A DNA stretch of 48,054 bases from a virus: the IMG/VR virus record IMGVR_UViG_3300037116_000060, positions 1-48,054 of that record, one strand, 5' to 3'. This document shows positions 30,725 to 40,292 of this stretch, piece after piece (within the stretch, counting starts at the first letter, position 1; the number at the start of each line of letters is the position of its first letter). A program made the translations under genes and the position numbers. The notes below the pieces were generated by a model, which saw nothing but the letters and a program-made list of their open reading frames with translations, searched no databases and had not been told where the DNA came from.

Positions 30725-32493
30725 CAGTAGTTCCCCAGCGCCATCCAATTAAACGTGATCACTTGCCCGGAAGCGGAACCTATGGCCGTATAGGTAAATC
30801 CAGTGTTGCTGATTGAATTTATCGTGATTCCAGCCGCGCCAGTCCCGCCAGTAACTACAGGACATACCCAGGGTGGAGTGTCGGTTGCGGAGTACGCAGA
30901 CGCGAAAGTCACAGATCCGCTGGAAGTAAACAACGCGCCATACGCTGTAGTGACTGCCGGACTAGATGCGGTCCCAAACTGCTGCGGATATAGATCGTAA
31001 ATCTTAACGCCGCTGTTGCTGACCTTGTACTGGAACGTACCGGAGAAGCCGTTGATGCCGATGCGCCCACCTGTACAGGTACTGGTTACATCGATGCCCT
31101 TGCAGGTCGAACCGCTGCCGACCAGTTGATTGCCGTCGATAATGACATCGTTAGAGTAGTTGGCATAAATAGCCTGATCGTTCGTAGACAGATTGCAGGT
31201 ATTTCCAAAGATGTGCAGATCAGTGATGAACGTCGAGCCCGAAGCACCTGCAAAAATATGGTTGCCGCATCCCGCTGTCTGATTGTTGTAAATCTGTACG
31301 TGCCCGAGCGTCACGCCACCGCTGTTGCGCGAAAACGAAATGCCAGCCTGACTCTGATTCTCTAGGGAGTTGTTCCCTATATAGAAGTCGCCAGTAGACC
31401 CAGATGCAGCGGTAGGCGATACGGCGACGCCAGTATTTCCAGACAGAAACTTGTTGTCCGTGACTCGAAGACCACCCCCTGAAAGCCAGTACACGCCAAA
31501 GCCCGTGGAGTTATTCGCGTTGAACACGTTACCGGGACCGACGATGCTATCGCCGCCGTCTATGTTGGTCGTGTTCTGAACACTGATGGCAACGCCCACG
31601 CACTGAAAGAAGAAGCAGCGCGCGACAGACCAAAACGCAGCTTGCACGAAGCTTAAGCACGCAGGGAAACCGAGAAAAGAGCAGCGATTGAAATCCGTGT
31701 AGGAGTTTAAACTTCCACCCGGGCCTGTTCCGTCGCCAACGAGCGCTATCACCGCGCCACTGGTCTTCACCGCATCAAGGCCCATCTCGAAGTCTTCAAA
31801 TAGAAGCGCACCTATGCCCGTGCAAATGATGGTGTTATTGGCGCTTGTATCCTGCGAGCTGAATATGGAGTTTACGCGGCCAGAGCCTTTGATGCCGCCC
31901 CCAGGAATCGTTACCTGCCCTGACGCTCCAAACAGCACTTGCCCTGGCGGGTACGTGATAACGACGCCAATTGAATGCGCCCTATTCATGGCCGCCGTAC
32001 TGTCGGTAGTACCAGTAACGTCGATGCCGTAGCGTTGCGCCGTGTAGGGCTCATACCAGTAATAGGTCGGCGGCACGCCAGCAGCCTGCTCCGCCAGAGT
32101 CTGGTCGTACTTGATATTCAGGCTGTCTACTGGCAACGGAGCTGATGGTCCGGTCGGCCCCGTTGGTCCAGTGCCGGATGGTCCCGTGGGACCCGTCGAA
32201 CCTCCGGCACCGGTCGAACCTCCGGGGCCGGTCGGCCCCCCAGCGCCAGTTGGACCAGTGCCAGATGGCCCAGTCGGGCCTGTCGGCCCAGTGGCTCCCA
32301 TGCCGGGTCCCGTAGGACCCTGGGCACCATTCGTTCCATTATTGCCCGCGGTGCCAGTCGGCCCAGTTGGCCCTCCGAAGAACGTTGGCCCAGTCGGCCC
32401 GGGATTGCCCATCGGGCCTGTCGGCCCCTGCGGTCCAGGCGTAGCTACCTGGACGACATTAGTGCCCGTGACTTCGGTGACGACGGCATTCAT
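30724..32493 (-). CDS. Tail spike with collagen-like head and beta-helix
   Basis: A 589-residue protein. Residues 18-118 are Gly-X-Y repeats ([15 protein letters not shown] type) that should form a collagen-like trimer; residues about 150-480 have the pectate-lyase-like beta-helix pattern seen in spikes ([19 protein letters not shown], later [28 protein letters not shown]). The final 65 residues ([20 protein letters not shown] to FNWMALGNY) match a gp53-like C-terminal fibre domain. No signal peptide. It is the best candidate for the virion spike binding or cutting a surface polysaccharide. Confidence 0.75.
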   Translation of the reverse strand: MNAVVTEVTGTNVVQVATPGPQGPTGPMGNPGPTGPTFFGGPTGPTGTAGNNGTNGAQGPTGPGMGATGPTGPTGPSGTGPTGAGGPTGPGGSTGAGGSTGPTGPSGTGPTGPTGPSAPLPVDSLNIKYDQTLAEQAAGVPPTYYWYEPYTAQRYGIDVTGTTDSTAAMNRAHSIGVVITYPPGQVLFGASGQVTIPGGGIKGSGRVNSIFSSQDTSANNTIICTGIGALLFEDFEMGLDAVKTSGAVIALVGDGTGPGGSLNSYTDFNRCSFLGFPACLSFVQAAFWSVARCFFFQCVGVAISVQNTTNIDGGDSIVGPGNVFNANNSTGFGVYWLSGGGLRVTDNKFLSGNTGVAVSPTAASGSTGDFYIGNNSLENQSQAGISFSRNSGGVTLGHVQIYNNQTAGCGNHIFAGASGSTFITDLHIFGNTCNLSTNDQAIYANYSNDVIIDGNQLVGSGSTCKGIDVTSTCTGGRIGINGFSGTFQYKVSNSGVKIYDLYPQQFGTASSPAVTTAYGALFTSSGSVTFASAYSATDTPPWVCPVVTGGTGAAGITINSISNTGFTYTAIGSASGQVITFNWMALGNY

Positions 32494-32660
32494 CAGATCA
32501 CGGCGGCCTGCGCGGAATGCCGCCGGGCAACACCGAGCGATGGCGCGAACGAATAACTCCCGCTCGTATTCAGCGGATTCTGCCCTCCCGGCCCAGTCAA
32601 GGCACCTCCAGCGACTTCAACAGTGCTGGCGCTTCCAGGTCCGCTGATGACAGTGCTCAT
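32493..32660 (-). CDS. Small protein between GH5 and spike genes
   Basis: A 55-residue [24 protein letters not shown] to [10 protein letters not shown]. Its start overlaps the GH5 gene's stop (ATGA) and its stop overlaps the spike start (TGATG). Gly/Ser/Ala-rich with no recognised family. Its coupling makes it likely real. Confidence 0.5.
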   Translation of the reverse strand: MSTVISGPGSASTVEVAGGALTGPGGQNPLNTSGSYSFAPSLGVARRHSAQAAVI

Positions 32661-34504
32661 AGATGGGTCGCAGTCCAGTTGAAGAAGTATGCGCCGCATG
32701 TGGTAGTGGTCGCTGTGCCAGCGCTGTTGTTCCAGGTCTGGGTAAGATTTGGCGCACCGTAGCCAGCGGCAGGATTCGCGGCCCAAGCAATAACGCTGTA
32801 GTGATTCGTGTCAGCGAGGGGCAGAATGCCCGCGCCTTCGCTGGATGGCGCGAGGTAACTAGTGACGCCGTTACTGTCACATGAAGTCTCATCGATGACG
32901 ACTGGAACTCCTGCGGCGTTGAGCATCGAGATAGCGGCGGCTTGAGTACCCGTAAGACCTAGCTCATAGGTCAGACCTTGATTGTAATCGTGATGCGCTA
33001 GGGCAATTTGGTGAATGGAGTCCGTCGGCGCATTCGAGGTCCACCACGTCTCGTCGTTGCTGTAGACAAGACCGCCCATCAGCACAACATTAGTAGCTCC
33101 GGTCGCACGCACGGCGTTGAGCATGGGTTGGTAGCCTTCCCATCCGCCCGTGCCAGTGTTGAGCTGCGCATTGGTGCAGCAGTTATGCGGCTCATTGTAA
33201 AGCTCGAAGATTACAGCCGGATTGCCCTTGAAGGCACCAGCGATACTCGTCCAGAAAGAAGCCGAGTAAGTCGTGTCGGCCATCTCTTGCTGCGAAGTAG
33301 CTGGGCTGTTCGGCCCGGTTCCATTCCAATGCAGATCAAGGATGACGTAAAGCCCGTCGCCAGTGTACTGCGCGACCGCTTTTTCGACAGTTTGCTTGTA
33401 GTTGCCCTGAAGGTCAGGGTTGTTGCCGCCAGAATAGTCTAGCCACGCCTGCTCATTCAGCGGAAGGCGGACAGCGTTTACCTTTTGGCTGATAAGATAA
33501 GCGTCATTAGGAATCGTGCCGGCTACGCCAAAGGTTCCAGAGGCAACAGTACCAAAGCCCGAGGCACCGCCATTCCAGGGGTCGTCAGAGCCGCTGGAGG
33601 AGAGCGTACCAGCCTCCTCCATCCCAGACATGTTGACGCCGCGTAGTTGCACCACAGCGCTAGCTTGGTTGATGAACTTCGTAGCGTTGCCGCTACTACC
33701 TACAGCGATACTAAAGGCGCCGCTCGAGCTAGAACTGGTGCTAGAACCGCCGCTGGAGCTAGAGCCTGAACTCGAACTCGAGCCCGCAGTTAGGCTATTA
33801 AAGGCAACCTTGAAGGCAGCGGTCTGCTGTATCCACCAGCCTGTAGGCGTGGCCGTGGCAGTAGAGGCCCAAGCGCCAGCAAAGGTAACAACCTCGTCCT
33901 CTAATAGGTTGCCCCCGGAAGTCAAGATGCGCTGAGTAAAGCCGGCGCCAGGAGTAGCGTTAGTGCCGTAGATGTAACTTGCTCCGACCAGCAGGTCGGA
34001 GGACTGAGTAGTAGTAGCATTACCGCTGTTGAGGGCCGTGCCAGTGGTAGCACTTGCACTGACCTGGGTGTCGAAGGCGATAATGTTCGAGTATTCAACA
34101 GCTCGGATATCTTGGTTGGCGGGGGTGCCGCTAAAGACGACAGTGATGCTGTTGGCTCCGGCGCCAGACGCCAGGATGCTCGGGGCGTAGTAGATAGCTT
34201 GGCTGTAACCGCTGGTAGCGGTGACCGGCGCAGCTACGCTGTAGGTATTGCCCTCAGTGTCGGTGACGGAGGTGATCGCCGCCGAACCACTATTAAAACC
34301 AATCGCGACTACGTTCCAATCGCCGACGAGTTGCGCTGAGGCATAAGTGACGGTGCTGACATCGACGCTAGAAGCGACCTGAACAGGCGGCACAGCTATA
34401 GCGTAGCTGCCGATAAAGTTCGCCGGGATTATGTTCGCGCCAGCAATCGCAACTAGCGCTGCGATGCCCAGCGAACAGAGCGTGATGATCAGGCGATCCA
34501 TCAA
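32657..34504 (-). CDS. Second GH5 glycoside hydrolase with N-terminal beta-sandwich domain
   Basis: A 615-residue protein. Residues 5-23 are a hydrophobic signal or anchor; 30-240 form a beta-sandwich domain (SVTDTEGNTYSV, SITVVFSG, AVEYSN); 241-261 is a Ser/Gly linker; 275-615 is a GH5 domain closely resembling the one at 9551-11152 (VQLRGVNMSG, NAVRLPLNE, DLHW, FELYNEP, HHDYNQGL). E438 (acid/base) and E539 in VVIDET (nucleophile) are present. The N-terminal modules of the two paralogues differ entirely, pointing to domain swapping around a shared catalytic unit. Confidence 0.85.
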   Translation of the reverse strand: MMDRLIITLCSLGIAALVAIAGANIIPANFIGSYAIAVPPVQVASSVDVSTVTYASAQLVGDWNVVAIGFNSGSAAITSVTDTEGNTYSVAAPVTATSGYSQAIYYAPSILASGAGANSITVVFSGTPANQDIRAVEYSNIIAFDTQVSASATTGTALNSGNATTTQSSDLLVGASYIYGTNATPGAGFTQRILTSGGNLLEDEVVTFAGAWASTATATPTGWWIQQTAAFKVAFNSLTAGSSSSSGSSSSGGSSTSSSSSGAFSIAVGSSGNATKFINQASAVVQLRGVNMSGMEEAGTLSSSGSDDPWNGGASGFGTVASGTFGVAGTIPNDAYLISQKVNAVRLPLNEQAWLDYSGGNNPDLQGNYKQTVEKAVAQYTGDGLYVILDLHWNGTGPNSPATSQQEMADTTYSASFWTSIAGAFKGNPAVIFELYNEPHNCCTNAQLNTGTGGWEGYQPMLNAVRATGATNVVLMGGLVYSNDETWWTSNAPTDSIHQIALAHHDYNQGLTYELGLTGTQAAAISMLNAAGVPVVIDETSCDSNGVTSYLAPSSEGAGILPLADTNHYSVIAWAANPAAGYGAPNLTQTWNNSAGTATTTTCGAYFFNWTATHL

Positions 34505-35436
34505 CTCTCTCCAACACCCCAGTTAGCCCAGTGCGTGCTGTCGTACTTGCAGACGACAGCAGAACTCCCCGCGACGAGTGTGCGCGAGCCGGTGAGTAGG
34601 CTTGGGAAGAAAGTCATGGTGTCAGTGGTGATCGCGAGGGTTACAACGGCAGTGCCAGGTAGAGCGACTATCTCGATGCAGAAGTCACTACCGAGTGGGA
34701 CCACTGAGTTAGCAGGCAGCGTGACGTTGCAGGCGCTCCCGCAGAACATAGGTATCTTCGTACCGCCGTCAACGGCAACGACAGAGTGACTCGTGGTGTA
34801 CGGACCGCCGTTGCTGTTCGGGAGGCCCAGATATCCAAGGTTTGACGTACCAGGCGGGAGGGTGTCACTCACCGTCCCGGGGGCTGCTAACGTGATCGCG
34901 CCACCGATAGTTGCAAAAGAACCCCCGCCGACGGAAATTCCAAAAGCGTTGTTATTGCCCGTCCCGCCTGCGGTCGCGGGGAATGGAGCGTTCTGAGTAA
35001 TGCCGAAGACGCCGGAAGAAGTGATCGCGGCGGGACTGACGCTGAAGTAAGAGGGTACGGTCACCCCGACACTGGAGACACCTCCGCCCCCACCGCCGCC
35101 AGCGCTGCACGTCTGGTTGTACAACAGGACTGGAGTACCAGAATTGCAACCGCTCCAGAAACTGAAGATTTTCGCAAAAGTGAGGTTGTTGAGCGTGAAG
35201 TTGCTGAACTGGGTCGCGGTTGTGGAGACGCCTGCGCCGCTCTGTACACCGACGAATTGCTCGGGACCGCTGAATGCGATGGCGGCTGGCAACGCGGTGA
35301 TCTGCGTGCCGGGCAGTGTGCCGGTGCAGGTCAGCGTGCCCGGTGACGTGCCCGTGCAGGTCAGTGTGAGCGTTGATTGGGCAAACGCAAAAGGGCTGAC
35401 CAGTAGAAGAAACAATGCGAGTAAAGGGCGCTTCAT
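34501..35436 (-). CDS. Exported fibre-like protein
   Basis: A 311-residue protein. MKRPLLALFLLLVSPFAFAQ is a classical signal peptide. Residues about 21-47 repeat TCTGTSPGT / TCTGTLPGT. A Gly stretch at about residue 115 separates an N-terminal from a C-terminal beta domain; the latter has VVAVDGGTKIPMFCGSACNVTLP and ends KYDSTHWANWGV, like a fibre tip. ATGA-coupled to the GH5 gene downstream. Role: presumably adhesion; not demonstrated. Confidence 0.6.
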   Translation of the reverse strand: MKRPLLALFLLLVSPFAFAQSTLTLTCTGTSPGTLTCTGTLPGTQITALPAAIAFSGPEQFVGVQSGAGVSTTATQFSNFTLNNLTFAKIFSFWSGCNSGTPVLLYNQTCSAGGGGGGGVSSVGVTVPSYFSVSPAAITSSGVFGITQNAPFPATAGGTGNNNAFGISVGGGSFATIGGAITLAAPGTVSDTLPPGTSNLGYLGLPNSNGGPYTTSHSVVAVDGGTKIPMFCGSACNVTLPANSVVPLGSDFCIEIVALPGTAVVTLAITTDTMTFFPSLLTGSRTLVAGSSAVVCKYDSTHWANWGVGES

Positions 35437-35511
35437 GGAAACTCCTAGTTAGGCTGGCACTTTGACGTTAGAGTACAGTACCTATCACATAGATCGGCTC
35501 AGCGCCCAACG

Positions 35512-35646
35512 TCAGCGCCAAGCTTCCGCTGCTCGCCTGCGATCAGCAACGCGACGAGGGCGACAAATGCTTTCATGCTTGGCTTCCTCATCCTGTGCTA
35601 GCGCATCGATCTGCGCGTTCGTGGTGGGCTGCGCGACGGCGTTCAA
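35512..35646 (-). CDS. Small ORF overlapping the big fibre gene's stop
   Basis: A 44-codon ORF from TTG 35646 (TTGA overlap with the fibre gene's stop): NAVAQPTTNAQIDALAQDEE then a basic tail. Nested in it in another frame, 35499-35576, is a 25-codon ORF with a signal-like start (MKAFVALVALLIAGEQRK). The pair resembles overlapping small envelope genes in layout only. The remaining bases to 35436 show nothing certain. Confidence 0.3.
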   Translation of the reverse strand: MNAVAQPTTNAQIDALAQDEEAKHESICRPRRVADRRRAAEAWR

Positions 35647-38600
35647 TGCGCGAAACAACTAGCTTGTACGATCTCACTCGCGGTCCAGGCAACCGCCAGC
35701 CCGGTCGTTCTGCTGTAATTGGTGAGTGTTACAGATGTCGTTGTCATTGCAGATGGCTCGGTCTGCCCGGTGGGCGTCGTGCCCGTATCAGATGCGTAGC
35801 AAGACCAGGCATTCGTTGCGGTTGGTAATGTGATGACGCCGGTAGTAGCCGAGCCACCTGTGCCGACATTGACGCTAAAAGAAGACGGAATGGAACCAGT
35901 ACCGATGCTTGGCGTGCTACCGAAGCCGCTTGCGACGGTAGGGGCTGCGCCGCCACCACCAAACAGGCCGGCAATCGTCGTGACAGATGTGCCCGGCGTG
36001 CCACCCCCGGTGGCAGAAATAATCGGGGTACTACCAGCGCAAATTCCCAATGTGTTGCTGGTGCCAGCGGCGATAGCGCTTGATGTACAAGATGCGCTGT
36101 TGCCGATATATGTGTTGCTACTGCCAGTGGTCAGGGTCGCACTGAGAACGGCGTTGCCAACGATAGTATTGGTGGCACCTGTGGTAATTGTAGCGCCGGC
36201 ACTCTGGCCTACCGCTGTATTGGCATTTCCAGCGCCTTGAACAGCGATGAGAGTGCTATCGCCAACGGCGGTGTTGTTAGCGCCTGTGGTCTTTGCCCCG
36301 ATGACGCCCAACAATGCGAAATTGCCAAGTGCAGTGTTTGACAACCCGGTAGAAACAAATTGACCTGCATCGAAGCCAAAAGCCGCTATTTCGCCAGTGG
36401 TATCATCTTGGCAAGCGCTGGCACCAAAACAGGCTACTTTATTCCCAGTGCTGTCAAGGCTCGCAGCATAGTACCCAAATGCCGTGATGTTAAGTGCTGT
36501 CGTCACCGCGTTCGCTGAAGTATTACCCGCAGCAGTGTTTTGTAACGAGTAGGGTTGTTTATAGTTATCGCAAGTATTTAATACGCACAGCGAGCCAGAG
36601 AATGAAGCGGGGGCCGCTGACCAATTACCGCTATTAGGTACATAAACTTGCCCGCTGAAGGTCCAAGCAGACGGTGAATCGAAAACCTTGATGCCATTTC
36701 CAGCAGAAAAGACAGGGATCTTAATCTCGCCGCCCTGAATGCTGGCTGACGTAACTCCAGTATCCAGCTTCAGAATCGAATTAGAGCCTGGATAAAAACG
36801 GTCGTGGATCTTAAGATTGGTGAACGCTGGTGCTGTGGCCGGTCCGCTTACCAGATATTCATCAGTCATCGCGGACGTTTCGCAATGAAGATCAGCATTC
36901 AGATTGTTGATGTTGCCGGTGGCCTCGGTGTAGAGAACCACGCAGTTGGCTGCGGTGGTCGTCGCATAGCCACCGATAAACTGATGCCAGCTCGCGTTCG
37001 CGATCCAGATCGGAATGACATTGGAGCTATTACCGCTTATCCAACCGCCAATAAAGACGTTGTTCCCAAAGCTGCTGTTGGTGTCTACTGGATTGCCGGT
37101 AACAGTGGCAAATGCTGACTGGACGTTCCAGTGATTGTAACCATCGAGCACAAGTGCATACGCCTCTGGCGTATAGGTAAGCCCAGTCGGGGTTCCGGCC
37201 GTCGTGGTCAATGCGCCACCGGCCGTGGGCTGTAACGTGGCGGTTCCGCTCCCAACAGCTGATACAATATAAGTCGTAGGATTCGTGTATCCAGTGATCG
37301 TTCCTGTGCCGCCCAAGGTGCCAGAAACAACCAGCGTATTACCTACCGCAAGTCCTGCGCACGTACAGGAAATTTGCCCGGCAGTCCCGGTGATAGCAAC
37401 CCCGGTCACGGTCCCAGGGGCGGAGCCGTTCCAGATGACTGGGTCGATAAAGAGATTGTCCTCGGAGCCCTCGTTATAGAGGGCTGTGAAGGTAAAGTTT
37501 CCCTCAATGACTGGGCGGTTGAAGTGGTGAACGTCCGCACTGTGAGCGCCGTTAGCGCGACCGATCTGCAAGCCGATGTTCGGCGTGTTCGTGCCCGACC
37601 CGTAGATGCACAGGTGCTCCCAGCTTATATACCGCGCACCAAGCGCATCAATGACCGGCGTGCCGCTGGTCTGACCAACTAAGCAGGAGCCAGTCATGTC
37701 AACCGTCACATCAAGCGCAGTCGGGGTGCCGAAGGAAGTCAGCCCGGTAAAGTTGAGTGAAGTTGTGACCAGCGACTTACCGCTCTGGCAACCCTTCAGA
37801 GTCGCGGAAATCGGCGCAAGCGCGCCAGTGGGCGGCGTCAATGCCTCTATCGCAGTGATGGCCGACTGCCAAGCCGCGTGATCGTCGGTCACTCCGTCGC
37901 ACGCGGCGCCGTATGTACGTATATCGAAAACAGCGCCCACGCCTGAGCCAAAAGCAGCGGCCGTTGCTGTGCTCGCCGTGTTGTTACCGATTAGAGTATA
38001 GGCGGCGCTACTTGGCAAACTCCCACCAACCGCCGTGCCGTTAACATAAAGGCCGGTCGCGTTGACGGTCCCGGCGCCTTTATTGCCTCCGGTGGGCGAT
38101 CCCACCACAACTGAATTGTTTTTTTCATTTCCCGATCCGTCTACGCTGAAATTGCCGAAATTAAGTTCGTAGCCGGTGAAGGTTCCTTTCGACCAATCAA
38201 TGCCATTGGCAACGGTGAAACCAGCTCCTTGATTGCCCTGGCCACCGATCAGCGTGCCGTCAGTAGCAACCGGAGCGTTGCCACCATATCGGCCGAAAGT
38301 GAGACCGGTCTTGTAACCGAGCCCGGTGCTCGGCGCATACTGATTAGTGATAGCAATTGCGTCATCATCGCGCGCGCCCTGCTGGCCGTAGGTCGAGCCG
38401 GTGACATCGACAACCTGAAATCCAACGCGGTCCCTTATCTCAGACGCTGTATAGGTCAGCCCAGTCGGCGTGCCAGCGGTCGTGACAATGGCCTGCTGTG
38501 CCTCGTTTTGTAGCGTGAACGTCGATGTGCCGTTCGTGGCGGTCACAAAGTAGCTGGTCGGGTCGGTGTATCCGGTAATCGATCCAGTGCCGCCGTAGGT

Positions 38601-39572
38601 TCCGGAAATCACTATCTGCTGCCCTACCACCAAGCCGACGCACGTACAGGAGAACTGTCCGGCTGTTCCCGTAATCGCAACGCTGGCTACGGTGACGGAA
38701 AGCGAGGTCTCAGTCCATGTATCGACTTCTTCTCCAATAACCGACTTTGAGACTACATTGGTTTTAAGATGTGATTGCGGGTTTGAACCGAAGCATGAGG
38801 ATGGGAAGGCATCGGTTGCACGAAGATTGCAACTCGAAGAAAGCGCGGTGTAGTTCTGCACACCGCTATTGCTGGTAGCCGCATTCAGATCGAGTTTGAA
38901 AAACCCTGCGGTGCGGCCGCCCACAGAGTTCGCGCCAATCTGTAGCCAGTCACCCATGCCAGTGCAGAATCCGGCCGAGCACGCGGTGTCCGATGAATCA
39001 TCGGTCTGCGTCAGAAACATTCCGAAATTGGCGCTCGCGCTCGTAGTGGTGCCGGTGAACGTAGCGTTCTGATTGATCGGAGAATTGCCGCTCGCCAGAG
39101 CGCCGCTGCCCCATGCGCCTCCGGGGAGCGTTGACAGAAAGCCGCCGCTGAAAGTGTGCAACCCGGTCCATGTTGGCGTGAACGTCAAATCAATCGCGGG
39201 CGCGGCATCCGAGCGCATGAACGTAGAAGCAGATCCATTGACAGCGCTGGCCCCGACTACGGCTGTGGGATTTGCCGAGGCGGGTACCGCGGGTCCAGAA
39301 ATAGTGATCGCTGGCGTTGTGGTAGCTGTAGCGACGGTTCCGGAATAACCATTCGCCGTGACCACCGAAACGCTTGTGACCGACCCACCGCCCGCACCAC
39401 AAGCCTGAAACGACGGAATATTAGGGAACGGCCCGTTGCTCGTCAGGCACAACCCGGTCGTGCCATAGCCGTTGCTGCTCGGGACGCCAGGAAGGTATGC
39501 ATTCCCGCTGCTTGTCGACTGTCCCCAAGCCAGGACCGGGAGCGCCAGCAGAATCCATATCAGACGTTTCAT
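35643..39572 (-). CDS. Giant exported tail-fibre-like adhesin
   Basis: A 1309-residue protein. Residues 1-18 (MKRLIWILLALPVLAWGQ) are a signal peptide. The N-terminal part is fibre-like with VAPGT-style strands; a duplicated module of about 80 residues lies near 296-374 and 723-801. A beta-helix (pectate-lyase-like) region starts about residue 555 with FDIRTYGAACDGVTDDHAAWQSAI, the usual entry motif of phage spike helices. Near 1080-1180 are short repeats (NTALGNFALLG, NNTAVGDSTLI, NTIVGNAVL, NTYIGNSA) like YadA-type collagen-binding heads. It is the largest protein of the adhesin block. Confidence 0.7.
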   Translation of the reverse strand: MKRLIWILLALPVLAWGQSTSSGNAYLPGVPSSNGYGTTGLCLTSNGPFPNIPSFQACGAGGGSVTSVSVVTANGYSGTVATATTTPAITISGPAVPASANPTAVVGASAVNGSASTFMRSDAAPAIDLTFTPTWTGLHTFSGGFLSTLPGGAWGSGALASGNSPINQNATFTGTTTSASANFGMFLTQTDDSSDTACSAGFCTGMGDWLQIGANSVGGRTAGFFKLDLNAATSNSGVQNYTALSSSCNLRATDAFPSSCFGSNPQSHLKTNVVSKSVIGEEVDTWTETSLSVTVASVAITGTAGQFSCTCVGLVVGQQIVISGTYGGTGSITGYTDPTSYFVTATNGTSTFTLQNEAQQAIVTTAGTPTGLTYTASEIRDRVGFQVVDVTGSTYGQQGARDDDAIAITNQYAPSTGLGYKTGLTFGRYGGNAPVATDGTLIGGQGNQGAGFTVANGIDWSKGTFTGYELNFGNFSVDGSGNEKNNSVVVGSPTGGNKGAGTVNATGLYVNGTAVGGSLPSSAAYTLIGNNTASTATAAAFGSGVGAVFDIRTYGAACDGVTDDHAAWQSAITAIEALTPPTGALAPISATLKGCQSGKSLVTTSLNFTGLTSFGTPTALDVTVDMTGSCLVGQTSGTPVIDALGARYISWEHLCIYGSGTNTPNIGLQIGRANGAHSADVHHFNRPVIEGNFTFTALYNEGSEDNLFIDPVIWNGSAPGTVTGVAITGTAGQISCTCAGLAVGNTLVVSGTLGGTGTITGYTNPTTYIVSAVGSGTATLQPTAGGALTTTAGTPTGLTYTPEAYALVLDGYNHWNVQSAFATVTGNPVDTNSSFGNNVFIGGWISGNSSNVIPIWIANASWHQFIGGYATTTAANCVVLYTEATGNINNLNADLHCETSAMTDEYLVSGPATAPAFTNLKIHDRFYPGSNSILKLDTGVTSASIQGGEIKIPVFSAGNGIKVFDSPSAWTFSGQVYVPNSGNWSAAPASFSGSLCVLNTCDNYKQPYSLQNTAAGNTSANAVTTALNITAFGYYAASLDSTGNKVACFGASACQDDTTGEIAAFGFDAGQFVSTGLSNTALGNFALLGVIGAKTTGANNTAVGDSTLIAVQGAGNANTAVGQSAGATITTGATNTIVGNAVLSATLTTGSSNTYIGNSASCTSSAIAAGTSNTLGICAGSTPIISATGGGTPGTSVTTIAGLFGGGGAAPTVASGFGSTPSIGTGSIPSSFSVNVGTGGSATTGVITLPTATNAWSCYASDTGTTPTGQTEPSAMTTTSVTLTNYSRTTGLAVAWTASEIVQASCFAH
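37169..37402 (-). repeat. Internal repeat copy 2 of the 1309-residue fibre
   Basis: Encodes a module starting VAITGTAGQISCTCAGLAVG and ending TTAGTPTGLTYT. It matches copy 1 over about 80 residues with mostly conservative changes. Boundaries are approximate. Confidence 0.65.
38450..38690 (-). repeat. Internal repeat copy 1 of the 1309-residue fibre
   Basis: Encodes VAITGTAGQFSCTCVGLVVG to TTAGTPTGLTYT. The two CTC cysteine pairs and the SGT..GTGSITGYT..PT stretch are shared with copy 2, about 1.3 kb away in the same gene. Boundaries are approximate. Confidence 0.65.
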
Positions 39573-40213
39573 CGATTCACCACATCGTATTGTGTCACGG
39601 TCGCCGTCACGGACCCGCTGCCCGAATTCAACAGTACGCGCACATACCGCGGAGCGAATAGGTAGTTCGTCAGAATCGCCCCAGTCGCCGCAACGCCTGC
39701 TGGATCATTCGTGCTAATCCACGTCATCGCGCTCGGGAGCACCGGATTGGTCGGGTCGTTCGGATCGTCATTCGATTCCTGTACCGTGTAGTTCACGGTA
39801 CCCGTGACATTGCACTGGATCGACAGCGCGGGATTCGCCCACTCGTCCGTGCGCAGCCATGAGGTTGAGGCGATGCCATTCGTGCCCACCGTCACCGCAG
39901 CCGTCGTGCCCTGGTTCGTAGTGATGGACGTGACGGTCTTGAAATCTTGACCGGTGTACGAGGCACCTGCGACGACCTTGAACGACTCAGAGAGTGCAGA
40001 CCCAGTCGGCGTGGTGCCCGTGACTGTAAATACCGTCGTCGTATCGGCCGTTGTGATCAGCACGCGCCGCGGGTTGTCGAGGATCGCGATACCGCTGGCG
40101 ACCAGCGAGCCGTTCAGCGTCATCGCACCGGCGCCGGCTGGCGTCTGCGAGGCCGCTATGTTGCTGGTGTTAGCCGCTGCGAGAGGTCCTACTGTGGCAA
40201 TTATCGGACGCAT
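39569..40213 (-). CDS. Structural-type protein (no signal peptide)
   Basis: A 214-residue beta-rich protein starting MRPIIATVGPLAAANTSNIAASQTPAGAGAMTLNG and continuing with PRRVLITTADTTTVFTVTGT, a pattern common in phage capsid-proximal proteins. The end RYVRVLLNSGSGSVTATVTQYDVVNR is a strand-rich tail. Probably a virion or decoration component; lies just downstream of head genes. Confidence 0.6.
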   Translation of the reverse strand: MRPIIATVGPLAAANTSNIAASQTPAGAGAMTLNGSLVASGIAILDNPRRVLITTADTTTVFTVTGTTPTGSALSESFKVVAGASYTGQDFKTVTSITTNQGTTAAVTVGTNGIASTSWLRTDEWANPALSIQCNVTGTVNYTVQESNDDPNDPTNPVLPSAMTWISTNDPAGVAATGAILTNYLFAPRYVRVLLNSGSGSVTATVTQYDVVNR

Positions 40214-40292
40214 TCACGTACTCCAAAAATGGAACGAGCCTCGTGAAGAGGCCCGTCCGTCAACCAGTGGGCCATCGCCCTACACCATTCGA

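Noticed and set aside
32111-32647. Rightward Pro/Val/Gly-rich ORF opposite the spike
   Set aside because: Mirror of the collagen-like repeats on the other strand.
30724-39572. Diversity-generating retroelement acting on the fibre genes
   Set aside because: No reverse transcriptase gene and no template/variable repeat pair with adenine-specific changes; the repeats in the 1309-residue fibre are ordinary protein-level duplications.
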